From Anaerolineae bacterium (lineage in GTDB: Bacteria > Chloroflexota > Anaerolineae > Aggregatilineales > Phototrophicaceae): 64,000 nt of DNA. Positions 34,628 through 43,565 of the stretch are shown here, in pieces (the first letter of the stretch is position 1; every line of letters begins with the position of its first letter). Location of the stretch: contig JALHNT010000002.1 of NCBI GenBank assembly GCA_022843385.1, forward strand, positions 1 through 64,000, read 5' to 3'. A program made the position numbers and the translations under genes. A model generated the notes under the pieces. That model saw only the letters and a program-made list of their open reading frames with translations. It made no database searches and was not told where the DNA came from.

Positions 34628-34645
34628 TCACATTCTGCTCACTGG

Positions 34646-34672
34646 AAAAGGCCAGATTGTCTCTGGCCTTTT
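34646..34672 (+). terminator. Rho-independent terminator of the S1-domain gene
   Basis: 10-bp stem AAAAGGCCAG/CTGGCCTTTT with a 7-base loop and a following T-run. Textbook intrinsic terminator. Confidence 0.92.
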
Positions 34673-34707
34673 TTGTTTCTACTCAGGCAGCCAGCGCCAT
34701 TACGCAT

Positions 34708-34713
34708 TATAAT
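34708..34713 (+). promoter_or_regulatory. -10 box of ftsK
   Basis: Perfect TATAAT about 48 bases before the ftsK start. The -35 region is not recognisable. Confidence 0.45.
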
Positions 34714-34760
34714 GGGGACACGGTTAGAAAACTGTATTGTGATTGAGGGCAGAGAGTCAC

Positions 34761-37301
34761 GTGGCACAGCCGAAATCCACCAGCAATAAAGCCGATGCCA
34801 AACGGCCTAACACCGCGCCGGATGCGGCATCGAAAAAAAAGATCGATGTTGATCGTTATACCGCCAGACCTGAATTCTGGGATTCGATCCTCGACAGCAT
34901 TCCTCCCTGGGCTGATGAAATCGCGGCCATTGTCCTGATCATCTTTGGCATCATTTCCTTTCTGGCGCTCCTGAACGTATCAGCCGACGCCACCATCTCT
35001 ACCGCCTGGTCAACCACGCTGCGCTCCCTGTTCGGTTACGGCAGCATCGTTGTCTCCGGCGGCATCCTGGCGCTGGGTGTCATCATCTTACTGCCGAAGA
35101 TGGGCATCGTGATCAAGTTCCCGGCACGGCGCATCCTGGCGCTGGAGGTTGGCTTCCTGACACTGCTGGCGCTGCTCCATCTGCTGTCCGGCGATACCGA
35201 GCTGCGGTCATTGGCACGGGCTGGCGCGGGAGGTGGCTTCATCGGCTACGGTCTCAGCGCAGCCATTGCCTCGCTGGCCGGAACCCTGACAGCGACGATC
35301 TTCTATGGATTAATCCTCGTCATTTGTTTGGGCGTCGTTGTGGGGCTGCGCTTCACCACCATTAAGCAGGCGATTCAAACGGTTCGCCAGCGGTTGTTGA
35401 CGGTTGGGACATTGCTGCACCAGCAATCGGCTGAAGTGCTAAAGAAACCAGAACCCGATCCGATCGCAGTGACTCCAGCCATTGGGGAGGCCCCACCGGT
35501 GACAAAGCGCTCTACCGGTGCAATCCTGCGCATTCGCCCCGATATCAGCAGCATTCCACCGTCGCAGCGCCCCGGGGTCATCCAGCTTAATGAGAAAGAA
35601 CCGCTGGCGCGTGAGCTGGGATTAAGCGAACCCAGCCTGCTCACGCTGGACAATCTCAAAGCCAACTTCAATGCTATCGGCACGATTAAGGGCAAAAAGA
35701 ACAAGGAAGGGGTCACCATCGTCGAACGCCCCGACGGACGTATCAAGCGCTACTTTACCGTGGCCGAGATGAAGGAAATCCGTAAAGTCGGCAAGCGCGA
35801 GAACAATCTACCTTCGCTGGAGATCCTGCGCGATGTCGAGATGAATCTTCCCAGTGAACAGGAAATCAACAACAACGTCGTCCTGATCGAGAACACACTC
35901 CTGGAATTTGAGATCGACATCGACATTGTTGAGGTCAAGGTTGGCCCAACAGTCACTCAGTACGCGGTACAGCCCTTCCGCGAGGGTGAAGGTGAAACCG
36001 CCGCCCAGCGCACCCGTATCACCAAGATTGCCGCCCTCTCCGGCGACCTGGCGCTGGCGCTCTCGGCCAAGCGACTACGCCTCGAAACACCGGTGCCGGG
36101 ACAGACCTACATCGGCGTCGAAGTCCCTAACCGCAACCCCAGCGTCGTCTCGCTGCGCGGCGTGTATGAGAGTAAGCAGTTTCAGGATCAGCTCGCCAAA
36201 GCCAAATCCCCGCTGACTATTCCGCTGGGGCGCGATGTTTCCGGCGCACCCGTCGGCATCGATCTGGCGACTATGCCGCATCTGTTGATGGCTGGCACCA
36301 CCGGTTCGGGCAAGTCGGTGTGTATTGCCGCGCTGGCAACCGCATTGGTGATGAATAATCACCCCGATAACGTCAAGCTGGTCATGATGGACCCCAAGAT
36401 GGTGGAGCTGTCGCGCTTCAATGGCCTGCCCCATCTGATCGGCCCCGTCGAAACCGATCAGGAACGCATCATCGAGGTGTTGAACTGGTGCACCCGTGAG
36501 ATGGATCGCCGTTACAAGCTGCTGGAAGATTACGCCGTCCGCAACATCGATGGCTACAACGCCCGGTTGGGTCGTCGGCAAAAAGAAGAATACATGCCCT
36601 ACATCGTCATCCTGATCGACGAAATTGGTGATCTGATGCTGGCGCGCCCGGAAGAAACCGAACGTACCATACAGCGCCTGGCACAAAAAGCCCGCGCCGC
36701 CGGGATGCACATGGTCATCGCCACTCAGCGCCCCAGCGTTGATGTCATCACTGGCCTCATTAAGGCCAACTTCCCGGCGCGTATCTCATTCGCGGTGGCT
36801 TCGGGCATGGACTCGCGCGTCATCCTCGATAGTGTTGGCGCAGAAAATCTCCTGGGGCGTGGCGATATGCTCTACTTCGCGCCCGATGCAGCCGCCCCCA
36901 AGCGTGTGCAGGGCTGTTTTGTATCCGACGATGAAGTGCGCGCCATCGTACAACATTGGAAGGGATGGGCCGAAGACCAGGCCAGCAAAGGTCGCTTCGA
37001 TCTGGCGCGGCGCGGCCCGTGGGAACGTGGTCTGAGCCGGCGTGAACGGATGGGCGAAGAAGAACCGATGCTGGAACAGGCAATTGATCTGGTGGTGAGC
37101 GAAGGCGAAGCCTCGGCCTCACTCATTCAGCGCAAGCTGGGGCTGGGTTATCCCCGTGCTGCCCGCATTGTAGATTTGATGGCGGAACTCGGCATCGTCG
37201 GCGAACAGGAAACCGGCGGGCGTTCGCGTAAAGTCCTGATAAAGCCCGGCCAAGACTCCTTCAAGGACGAGTTGGACAAACGGGCTAAGTATCGTTCATG
37301 A
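34761..37301 (+). CDS. ftsK: DNA translocase FtsK/SpoIIIE
   Basis: Pumps chromosomal DNA at the division septum. 846 residues. Four to five membrane helices lie between about residues 50 and 205, followed by a linker and the alpha/beta motor. Walker A (GTTGSGKS) is near residue 512 and Walker B (VILIDEIGD) near 616. A winged-helix gamma domain at the C-terminus (about 770-840, ASASLIQRKLGLGYPRAARI) reads the KOPS/SRS sequences. The GTG start is preceded by AGAGAG; a TTG six codons earlier lacks a site. It converges with the SRAP gene, leaving one base between the stops. Confidence 0.95.
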   Translation: MAQPKSTSNKADAKRPNTAPDAASKKKIDVDRYTARPEFWDSILDSIPPWADEIAAIVLIIFGIISFLALLNVSADATISTAWSTTLRSLFGYGSIVVSGGILALGVIILLPKMGIVIKFPARRILALEVGFLTLLALLHLLSGDTELRSLARAGAGGGFIGYGLSAAIASLAGTLTATIFYGLILVICLGVVVGLRFTTIKQAIQTVRQRLLTVGTLLHQQSAEVLKKPEPDPIAVTPAIGEAPPVTKRSTGAILRIRPDISSIPPSQRPGVIQLNEKEPLARELGLSEPSLLTLDNLKANFNAIGTIKGKKNKEGVTIVERPDGRIKRYFTVAEMKEIRKVGKRENNLPSLEILRDVEMNLPSEQEINNNVVLIENTLLEFEIDIDIVEVKVGPTVTQYAVQPFREGEGETAAQRTRITKIAALSGDLALALSAKRLRLETPVPGQTYIGVEVPNRNPSVVSLRGVYESKQFQDQLAKAKSPLTIPLGRDVSGAPVGIDLATMPHLLMAGTTGSGKSVCIAALATALVMNNHPDNVKLVMMDPKMVELSRFNGLPHLIGPVETDQERIIEVLNWCTREMDRRYKLLEDYAVRNIDGYNARLGRRQKEEYMPYIVILIDEIGDLMLARPEETERTIQRLAQKARAAGMHMVIATQRPSVDVITGLIKANFPARISFAVASGMDSRVILDSVGAENLLGRGDMLYFAPDAAAPKRVQGCFVSDDEVRAIVQHWKGWAEDQASKGRFDLARRGPWERGLSRRERMGEEEPMLEQAIDLVVSEGEASASLIQRKLGLGYPRAARIVDLMAELGIVGEQETGGRSRKVLIKPGQDSFKDELDKRAKYRS

Positions 37302-37302
37302 A

Positions 37303-37986
37303 CTACAACAGCGGCTGCATCGGCTGAACCGGTTCCAGCAATGAGGCGTAGTCATTGACCGGCTTGTTGACCGCTTTGGAAACCGGATAGGCGCGGAATT
37401 CATCGCCAGGATAGGGTTTCATCAAGGCTTGCAGCACCGCTAAGGGTTCTTCTTTGGGTGACAGCCACAGATTGTAATCATCTGGTGACAGGATAACCGG
37501 CATCCGATGATGGAACTGCTGGGCGAAACCATTGGCATCCGTCGTCAGAATGGAACAGGTACGCAGTTCGCCGCCATCCGGCTGCTGCCAGATTTCCCAC
37601 AAGCCGGCCATGCCGAACAGCGCCCGCCCCTCCCGGTGGAAATAGATCGGAGTCTTGGTGCTGTCCTGCTCCGGCCATTCATAATAGCCATCCGACGGAA
37701 TGATGCAGCGACGCCGGCGAAAGGCCGCCCGAAAAGAAGGTTTCTCTGCCGCTGACTCAGAACGGGCATTTATCATTCGCGCCCCAGCGGTAGCATCTTT
37801 CGACCACGACGGCACCAACCCCCATTTATAGAAGGTCAGCGTTTTCGGTGCTTCGTTCGTAATCACGGCCACCGGTTGCGTCGGGGCAATGTTGTAACGG
37901 GGCTGCATCGCTGCCGGAACGCTGTCGAGATTAAACGCCTGCTGAATTGTGTTCGAATCAGCCGTTAGCACAAATCGACCACACAT
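37303..37986 (-). CDS. SOS response-associated peptidase family protein (YedK/HMCES)
   Basis: SRAP proteins form a covalent thiazolidine link with abasic sites in single-stranded DNA through the N-terminal Cys and so protect forks. All conserved elements are seen in 227 residues: Cys2 right after the initiator Met (MCGRF), PRYNIAPTQ, WGLVPSW, NARSES, the PSDGYYEW active-site segment with the conserved Glu, and HHRMPVIL. It is the last gene of a three-gene minus-strand unit. Confidence 0.95.
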   Translation of the reverse strand: MCGRFVLTADSNTIQQAFNLDSVPAAMQPRYNIAPTQPVAVITNEAPKTLTFYKWGLVPSWSKDATAGARMINARSESAAEKPSFRAAFRRRRCIIPSDGYYEWPEQDSTKTPIYFHREGRALFGMAGLWEIWQQPDGGELRTCSILTTDANGFAQQFHHRMPVILSPDDYNLWLSPKEEPLAVLQALMKPYPGDEFRAYPVSKAVNKPVNDYASLLEPVQPMQPLL

Positions 37987-37994
37987 ACATCCCC

Positions 37995-38243
37995 CTAGCG
38001 TCGTTTCTGATCGGGCGAACGTCCCATCTCGGTGATTTGCCGAATCATCGCCAGCCCGGCCAGACCCAGGCCGATTAACTCACCGGTCGAGACACGATTG
38101 GCGCGATTGCCGTTGCGCCGCGCATCGTCTTCAGCAGCGCGGGTATAGAAGTAAGCGGCGACCAATCCAAACACAATGCCCGCCACACCGCCCAGGGCAA
38201 AAGCACGCGCTTTCCAATCACTTTTGGGTGTCATCTGTGACAT
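37995..38243 (-). CDS. Small membrane protein, unknown function
   Basis: 82 residues with one hydrophobic helix (ALGGVAGIVFGLVAAYFYT) and a second weaker one (GELIGLGLAGLAMIRQI), flanked by Arg/Lys-rich ends. Start set at MSQMT by GGGGAG 5 bases upstream, overlapping the previous gene by 26 bases. Lies 8 bases before the SRAP gene. No family recognised. Confidence 0.65.
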   Translation of the reverse strand: MSQMTPKSDWKARAFALGGVAGIVFGLVAAYFYTRAAEDDARRNGNRANRVSTGELIGLGLAGLAMIRQITEMGRSPDQKRR

Positions 38244-38670
38244 GCTCACTCCCCTTTCCCTCCGACTCAGGTCGGTCAAATAACGTCCAGATGCGATCCA
38301 ACACCGCCAGCCGCGCACTGACATTCACCGTTTGTTGATTGACCGTATCGGTTGCGGTCGTCACGCGCTCGTGCAGCGTATCCGTCAAATCGTGGAGCCG
38401 TTGCACCGGTCTCATCGCCCGCACGGTCAAGCGCCGCATCATCACCACACTGGTCAGCAGCACGACACAGAGCAGGTATCCACACAACACCGCCGGGCAC
38501 AACGCGAGCGTAGACACCATCAGATCAGCGATGATGCCAACCTGCGCCCGCCGGCCCAGCAGCAGCACCACCACAATCGGAATTCCCACCGTGACGCCTG
38601 CTACAATCATCGGTAGAATGAGGTGCAGGATCGTGTCTCGTCGCTGTTCGTGTTCGTGATCCGGTGTCAT
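38218..38670 (-). CDS. Two-helix membrane protein, unknown function
   Basis: 150 residues. Two long hydrophobic helices (HLILPMIVAGVTVGIPIVVV and LMVSTLALCPAVLCGYLL) are followed by a helical, Thr/Val-rich cytoplasmic tail (DLTDTLHERVTTATDTVNQQ) that may form a coiled coil. The ATG of MTPDHEH has GGGAG 5-6 bases upstream. First gene of a unit running to the SRAP gene; divergent from the DUF2344 gene. Function unknown. Confidence 0.65.
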   Translation of the reverse strand: MTPDHEHEQRRDTILHLILPMIVAGVTVGIPIVVVLLLGRRAQVGIIADLMVSTLALCPAVLCGYLLCVVLLTSVVMMRRLTVRAMRPVQRLHDLTDTLHERVTTATDTVNQQTVNVSARLAVLDRIWTLFDRPESEGKGSEHVTDDTQK

Positions 38671-38727
38671 GCGCGCTCCCATCCCGATTCTAGAACATTT
38701 TATCCGACCGTTCTCAAAAGTACAACG

Positions 38728-39381
38728 ATGATCGATAACTCTCCGGTCAAGCAGCGCCTTCACATCACCTTCGGCAAATTCGATGCCCTGGTCTACATCA
38801 GTAATCTAGATGTCGCCAAAATGTGGGAGCGTGTGCTGCGCCGCGCCAACCTGCCGATCCTGTATTCCGAGGGGTTCAACCCACGCCCCCGACTGGCGCT
38901 GGCCTCGGCGCTGCCACTGGGCATCTCCAGCGAGTGTGAAATCCTCGATGTCTCGCTGCGCGAAGCCATTCCGCTTGAGGGACTGGCGGAGCGCATCCTG
39001 GCGACCAGCCCGGCTGGGTTGCGGATCTATGGTGTGCGTGATGTGCCAATCCGCGTGACATCGTTGGCTGCGCTGGTTCGCAGCGCTGAGTACCGCATCC
39101 ACTTCGAGGATGGCATCGATGCCGCGCTGCTTCAGAGCCGAATTGACGAATTGCTGCAATCGAGCCATGTGCCACAGGAAAAGGAACGCAACGGTAAACC
39201 CATCATCATGAATGCCCGTTCATCTATCGAGGCACTTTCCCTCATGGATGGCGACTTAATCGCCCGCCTCTCGGTGGGAGAACGTGGCAATTATCGCCCG
39301 GATGAATTGCTGAAGGTGATGCAACTGGATCAGGAAACCGTCAGCGTTCATCGTTTTCGCCTTAATCTGGAACGCTCATAA
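38728..39381 (+). CDS. DUF2344 / TIGR03936 protein
   Basis: 217 residues of the family usually found fused to, or next to, a TIGR03960-type radical SAM protein: KQRLHITFGKFDALVYISNLDVAKMWERVLRRANLPILYSEGFNPRPRLALA is the typical opening. In many genomes it lies beside the radical SAM gene and an RNase E/G gene. Here the radical SAM partner is 4.8 kb away at 43566, separated by other units. RNA-related function is suspected but not established for the family. It precedes psuG by 10 bases. Confidence 0.85.
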   Translation: MIDNSPVKQRLHITFGKFDALVYISNLDVAKMWERVLRRANLPILYSEGFNPRPRLALASALPLGISSECEILDVSLREAIPLEGLAERILATSPAGLRIYGVRDVPIRVTSLAALVRSAEYRIHFEDGIDAALLQSRIDELLQSSHVPQEKERNGKPIIMNARSSIEALSLMDGDLIARLSVGERGNYRPDELLKVMQLDQETVSVHRFRLNLERS

Positions 39382-39391
39382 GGATTAGACC

Positions 39392-40303
39392 GTGAACTTG
39401 AAACTCTCTGCCGCAGTGCGCGACGCTCTTGATGCTCATCATCCAGTGGTTGCGCTGGAATCAACCCTCATCACGCATGGCCTGCCCTACCCGGTCAACG
39501 TCGAAACGGCGCTGGGCATGGAAGCTGCTATCCGCGAAGTCGGTGCGATCCCGGCCACCATTGCGGTAATGCAGGGTGAAATCACTGTCGGGCTGTCAGT
39601 TGACCAGATTGAGCATCTCGCCCAGCGCCCCGCCGGAACCGTGCGGAAGTGCAGCCGCCGTGATCTGGGAATCGCAGTAGCCATGCAGGAATATGGTGCG
39701 ACTACCGTCGCCGGCACGATGATCGTGGCGCACATGGCCGGCATCGCGGTCTTCGCCACCGGCGGCATCGGCGGCGTCCATCGTGGACATCCCTTCGATG
39801 TCTCGGCGGATCTGATCGAGCTGGGTCGGACGCCGGTCGCGGTTGTCTGCGGTGGCGCAAAATCCATCCTTGACCTGCCCTTGACGCTGGAAGTGCTGGA
39901 AACACAGGGGGTACCCGTCATCGGCCTGGGAACCAACACGCTGCCGGCCTTTTATACCCGCAGCAGCGGACTGCCGCTCGATGCCTGTGTCGATACGCCG
40001 CAACAGGCCGCCCGCATCATTGCAGCCGCGCGTGGATTGGGGTTGACGCATGGCATTCTGATCGCAGTGCCGGTGCCAGCAGGAGAGGAAATGCCGGACG
40101 AACTGGCTGAAGCTGCCATTCAGCAGGCAACTGCCGAGGCTGAAGCGCAGGGAATTCATGGCAAAGCGGTCACGCCCTTCGTGCTGGATCGTGTTGCTAC
40201 AATCACCGAGGGCGTCTCGCGCCGCGCCAATACTGCTCTCTTGGTGAACAATGCCCGCGTCGGTGGGCAGATTGCAGCGGCCTACAGCCAGTTGAATCCA
40301 TGA
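39392..40303 (+). CDS. psuG: Pseudouridine-5'-phosphate glycosidase
   Basis: Splits pseudouridine 5'-phosphate into uracil and ribose 5-phosphate (physiological direction). 303 residues with the family's marks: VALESTLITHGLPYPVN at the start, the KCSRRDL segment, FATGGIGGVHRG, and the C-terminal GKAVTPFVLDRVATITEG. GTG start with AAGGA 7 bases upstream. It overlaps the PfkB-type gene by 4 bases. This is the usual place of the pseudouridine kinase psuK, so a pseudouridine-salvage operon is likely, though the kinase here is atypical. Confidence 0.93.
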   Translation: MNLKLSAAVRDALDAHHPVVALESTLITHGLPYPVNVETALGMEAAIREVGAIPATIAVMQGEITVGLSVDQIEHLAQRPAGTVRKCSRRDLGIAVAMQEYGATTVAGTMIVAHMAGIAVFATGGIGGVHRGHPFDVSADLIELGRTPVAVVCGGAKSILDLPLTLEVLETQGVPVIGLGTNTLPAFYTRSSGLPLDACVDTPQQAARIIAAARGLGLTHGILIAVPVPAGEEMPDELAEAAIQQATAEAEAQGIHGKAVTPFVLDRVATITEGVSRRANTALLVNNARVGGQIAAAYSQLNP

Positions 40304-41217
40304 CCACCAGTACACCACGCATGGTAGGGGCAGGTGCCATCTTCATTGATGATATCGTCCTGCCCACTGGACAAACCCATATGGCCGTTCTTGGCGGCGG
40401 TGTGGTTCATGCCCTGATGGGCGCGGCAGTCTGGGGGGAACGCCCCGGTATCGTCGCGCCCGTCGGTCGATCATTTCCACCACACTCAATGGAGCAGCTT
40501 GAGCAGCATCTCGATACACGTGGGCTGTACCAGCTCGATGTCCCCCAGATGCGCGCCTGGCAGTTGTTCGAGTTCGATGGCGGGCGCAGGGAAATCTACC
40601 GAGTCAACGACATCCAACCCTTCATCCCCGGCGCTCAACCTGAACAGCTGCCCGCTGCCTATCGCGGCAGTCGGGGTTACTATCTCCTGCAGGGATACGA
40701 AGGCATCCGCCGCTGGTGCGCCGCGTTATCCGGCTTCATCCTGTGGGAGCCGTTGCAGCAGGTCATGCTGCCGCAGCACCGCGCCGATATGCGCCAGGCC
40801 TTAGCGGAGTGCCCAATTGATCTGATCTCGCCCAACCTGGTCGAAGCCCGCGCGGTTTACGGTCTCGATGAGCCGGAGGCGTTGATTGAAGCGATGTTTA
40901 ACGATGGAGCGAAACGGGTCGCGCTGCGGATGGGCGCAGCCGGTTCGATAGTGGCGGATCGTGAAACGGGCGAACGGTATCGCATCGCCGCTGTGCCGGT
41001 GGCAAACATCGTCGATCAGACGGGTGCAGGCAATACCTATTGTGGGGCGCTGCTGCAAGGACTCGTGGAGAACTGCGGCCTGCGGGCTGCCGCGGTCAGA
41101 GCCAGCGTCTCAGCCTCATTCTGCCTGGAACAGATCGGCGCGTTGAACCCGGCGCTGATCGCCGAAGCGGAACGAAATCGCCGTTTTGACGTGTTGATGC
41201 ACTCGACCGTTGGCTGA
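40300..41217 (+). CDS. PfkB-family (ribokinase-like) protein with GAGN in place of GAGD
   Basis: 305 residues with the PfkB fold. The early GAIFIDDIVLPTG and GGGVVHALMGAAVWG match motif 1, and NLVEARAVYGLDEPE the middle part. Motif 2 reads VDQTGAGNTYCGA; active sugar and nucleoside kinases have the catalytic base Asp in GAGD. The Asn form is known in the Mak32-like branch of the family, which this resembles. It overlaps psuG (ATGA) and would be the pseudouridine kinase by context, but the lost base argues for reduced or different activity. Both readings are open. Confidence 0.8.
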   Translation: MTTSTPRMVGAGAIFIDDIVLPTGQTHMAVLGGGVVHALMGAAVWGERPGIVAPVGRSFPPHSMEQLEQHLDTRGLYQLDVPQMRAWQLFEFDGGRREIYRVNDIQPFIPGAQPEQLPAAYRGSRGYYLLQGYEGIRRWCAALSGFILWEPLQQVMLPQHRADMRQALAECPIDLISPNLVEARAVYGLDEPEALIEAMFNDGAKRVALRMGAAGSIVADRETGERYRIAAVPVANIVDQTGAGNTYCGALLQGLVENCGLRAAAVRASVSASFCLEQIGALNPALIAEAERNRRFDVLMHSTVG

Positions 41218-41220
41218 AGG

Positions 41221-41415
41221 TCAGACCTTTGCGACGGCCGCTGCTGCTACCACGCTCTTGTTGCTGCGCCAGCGATGCTGCGTCACCACATGCAGCGTCA
41301 ACTTGTCGATGTTGACGAAGTGCTTCTGGCAGTACGGGCAGGACGAATGATGTTTATGCGATGAGGGCGAATGTTTGGTCTGTATCATGATAATAAATGA
41401 TCTCACTACAATCAT
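41221..41415 (-). CDS. Small C2H2 zinc-finger protein
   Basis: 64 residues with one clear C2H2 finger, C-P-Y-C-x(12)-H-x(4)-H, near residues 26-47, between a His/Ser-rich N-terminus and a basic-then-Ala-rich tail. The layout suits nucleic acid binding. A TATACT box lies 8 bases before the ATG, so the mRNA could be leaderless; a second ATG at 41388 is the other possible start. C2H2 proteins of this size are scattered in bacteria and mostly uncharacterised. Confidence 0.6.
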   Translation of the reverse strand: MIVVRSFIIMIQTKHSPSSHKHHSSCPYCQKHFVNIDKLTLHVVTQHRWRSNKSVVAAAAVAKV

Positions 41416-41484
41416 CTAAAATCAGTATAGCAGTGACTCTAGATCATAACGTTGAGGAAGTATGAATTTTTTATCAAATCTTTG

Positions 41485-41919
41485 TTATGAGGAAGCTGGC
41501 CGACGGCGCAGCCATTCACGGACGGCCTCAATCAGCTCATCAGCGTTTAGCGGCGGTAGATTTTCTTCCAGCATGAAATCGTCTACCGTCAATTCCTGTA
41601 AACTGCTTTCGACTGTGACAACAATGTTCGCCAGCGGCGCAGAACGTTCAATCACCAACAGGATATAATAGGTGGATTGCAGCAGCGGGAACAGCAGCAG
41701 ATGTGCCTTCTCCGTCGTCAACAGCACCATCTGTGTCACGCCGCAGCTAAACTCATCCGCCAGCGTTTGCCCTAGCACCTCCAACGCCTGCAACATCGAC
41801 GGCAGCATATCGTCATCACTGCTGTAACCACGGGATGAGCGCAGCAGGCGTCCCTGATTATCGGCAACCATGACGACCTCAATATAGGGATCAGCCAGCA
41901 GCTTCTCAAACCAGTCCAT
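41485..41919 (-). CDS. Roadblock/LC7-like domain protein
   Basis: 144 residues. The pattern VVMVADNQGRLLRSS, MLQALEVLGQTLADEFSCG and YYILLVIERSAPLANIV matches Roadblock/LC7 modules, which bind small Ras-like GTPases of the MglA type. No MglA-like GTPase is adjacent. I place the start at MDWFEK, with GGGA 6 bases upstream, just after the stop of the broken dinB. Confidence 0.75.
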   Translation of the reverse strand: MDWFEKLLADPYIEVVMVADNQGRLLRSSRGYSSDDDMLPSMLQALEVLGQTLADEFSCGVTQMVLLTTEKAHLLLFPLLQSTYYILLVIERSAPLANIVVTVESSLQELTVDDFMLEENLPPLNADELIEAVREWLRRRPASS

Positions 41920-41921
41920 CG

Positions 41922-42409
41922 TTAGTCCCATAAGTAAATCATGAAGTCCTGTTCCAGAGTCGGCGCACCCAGTTGGTGTAGCAGCGCGAGCACCTGCGCC
42001 CGATGGTCGGTACCATGATTCACCCCCTGCAGCAGAATTTGCCAGCGGGTGTTGCGCTTCAGGCCGCCGCGATGCGGCACATCGTATTCCAGGATGGCGT
42101 TCAACAATTCTTCATCCAATGTTTCAAGATAACTCATCATCGCCCGACTAACCTGTTCCCAGGCTGCCCGTGTTACTGCGCGGGTCGGGAAATCCTCATT
42201 GTCTGGTCGAGGCGGCAGCGCTATCCCCTGCAACCGCGCCAGCGGCTGTCGGCCCCAATCAGATGCACATAATGATTGCGGATCGAACCGAGCGAATAGC
42301 CAAATTCATGCACAAATTGCTCATCGGATAGATGCTCGATGCACGACCAGACACGGCGGTGCATATCCTCATTATATTGCCAAAACAGCCGAATGGAATT
42401 AACGTTCAT
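41922..42409 (-). pseudogene. DinB-like gene broken by a frameshift
   Basis: Two adjacent reading frames together make one DinB/YfiT-like four-helix protein of about 160 residues. The first part (42221-42409, MNVNSIRLFWQYNEDMHRRVW to DSRW) supplies the first helices and first His (RNHYVHLIG). The second (41922 to about 42245, LARLQGIALPP to FMIYLWD) supplies the rest, including the HGTDHRAQ metal site. They join near 42238-42241 with a shift of one frame. The junction looks like loss of four bases from a CTGGCTGG repeat. DinB-like proteins are thiol- or metal-dependent enzymes of varied function. A sequencing error is the other possibility. Confidence 0.7.
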
Positions 42410-42440
42410 GCTGAAATCGACCCTCATAAGAATGAATCGA

Positions 42441-43508
42441 TCAGTCCGCTACCCGCCACAGATCAAGCCCCTGGTCGCAGCCAATCACCAGCGCGCTTCC
42501 ATCCCGGCTCAACTTCACCAGATCCGGCTGGCGTGTGCAGGCGCGATATTCCCCCAACGCTACCTCCTCGCCAGAAACCACCGACCAGGCCAATACATCC
42601 GGTTGCAGAGCGACATTGACGCCAATGATGACATCGGCATCTGGATTTAGCAACAGGAATGGGATGTAACGACCTTCCAATTCCGCAACCCTCTGAGTCT
42701 GACCGGTCTGAAAATCCAGTAGGCTTAACCCACGTGACTCGCCATCGCGCCAGGCAAAATAACGTCCATCCGGTGTCAGGCTCCCCATCCCTGGCAAAGC
42801 ATCAAGCTGGGCAGTAGTTGATACCATCCCCAGCTCCAGGTCCCAGCGCTTTGCCAGATTATCTCCCGTGATCGTCACCGCATAGGGCGCGTCAATTCGC
42901 CCGATGCGCAGAAAGGATTCAGCATCATTTTCCGGCCCCGATGGGATTTCCGTGATCTCGGCTGGCATCAGGGGTTCATTCACCCGAAACCGACTTAAGG
43001 GCTGCGGATTGAGACGCAGGACATAGGGCAACTTGAGATAATCAACCGGTGTCACTTCAACCCAGATTGACCCCACATCGCCCCACACCCGCACCGGCAC
43101 GTCCGAACTATCGATATAGTAATACTCCGTCGGCGTAACACCAACGACATGTCGGGCGACGTAGTAGCGCCCCCCCTCCGAGTGAATGGAATAGAGGGTG
43201 TAATCCTCGGGGCTGAACGCACCATCGAGAAAAGTCGCCGGCAGGCCATCCTGTCCACTGATGCTGAACTGGTCAACCAGCGCGCCCTGGTCATCGAGAA
43301 TGAGAATCGCCTGTTGCCGGTTGACCACGGCCAGATACCGGCCATCATGACTGACGGTGAACCAGCCATTATCCACCTCGCCCGCCTCGTCGGGTAGATC
43401 CGCAAAATCAATCGCCCGAACAGACCGCAGTTGGGTGAAATTTTCTGCCGTAATCGGTTCAGGTGGCGAACTGATCTGCACGACCAGGAGCAGCAGCAGG
43501 AGCAACAT
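42441..43508 (-). CDS. Secreted or membrane-anchored beta-propeller-like protein
   Basis: 355 residues. The N-terminus (MLLLLLLLVVQISS) is a very hydrophobic signal or anchor. Repeating blade-like units follow, such as FTVSHDGRYLAVVNRQQAIL, SLTPDGRYFAWRDGESRG and LSRDGSALVIGCDQGLDLW, with the Ser-x-Asp-Gly turns of WD40/YncE-like propellers. No enzyme motif is seen; such proteins usually bind ligands or partners outside the membrane. A GTG two codons earlier could also start it. Divergent from the radical SAM gene. Confidence 0.7.
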   Translation of the reverse strand: MLLLLLLLVVQISSPPEPITAENFTQLRSVRAIDFADLPDEAGEVDNGWFTVSHDGRYLAVVNRQQAILILDDQGALVDQFSISGQDGLPATFLDGAFSPEDYTLYSIHSEGGRYYVARHVVGVTPTEYYYIDSSDVPVRVWGDVGSIWVEVTPVDYLKLPYVLRLNPQPLSRFRVNEPLMPAEITEIPSGPENDAESFLRIGRIDAPYAVTITGDNLAKRWDLELGMVSTTAQLDALPGMGSLTPDGRYFAWRDGESRGLSLLDFQTGQTQRVAELEGRYIPFLLLNPDADVIIGVNVALQPDVLAWSVVSGEEVALGEYRACTRQPDLVKLSRDGSALVIGCDQGLDLWRVAD

Positions 43509-43530
43509 AGGCACAGTTCACTATCCTCGC

Positions 43531-43536
43531 TATAAT
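43531..43536 (+). promoter_or_regulatory. -10 box of the radical SAM gene
   Basis: Perfect TATAAT 30 bases before the ATG, with no convincing -35. Confidence 0.45.
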
Positions 43537-43565
43537 GCAATGGATCAACTATGGGGAATGATGCC

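Noticed and set aside
41213..41230. Terminator after the PfkB-type gene
   Set aside because: AAGGTC-A-GACCTT is a perfect dyad, but the one-base centre cannot form a normal loop and no T-run follows.
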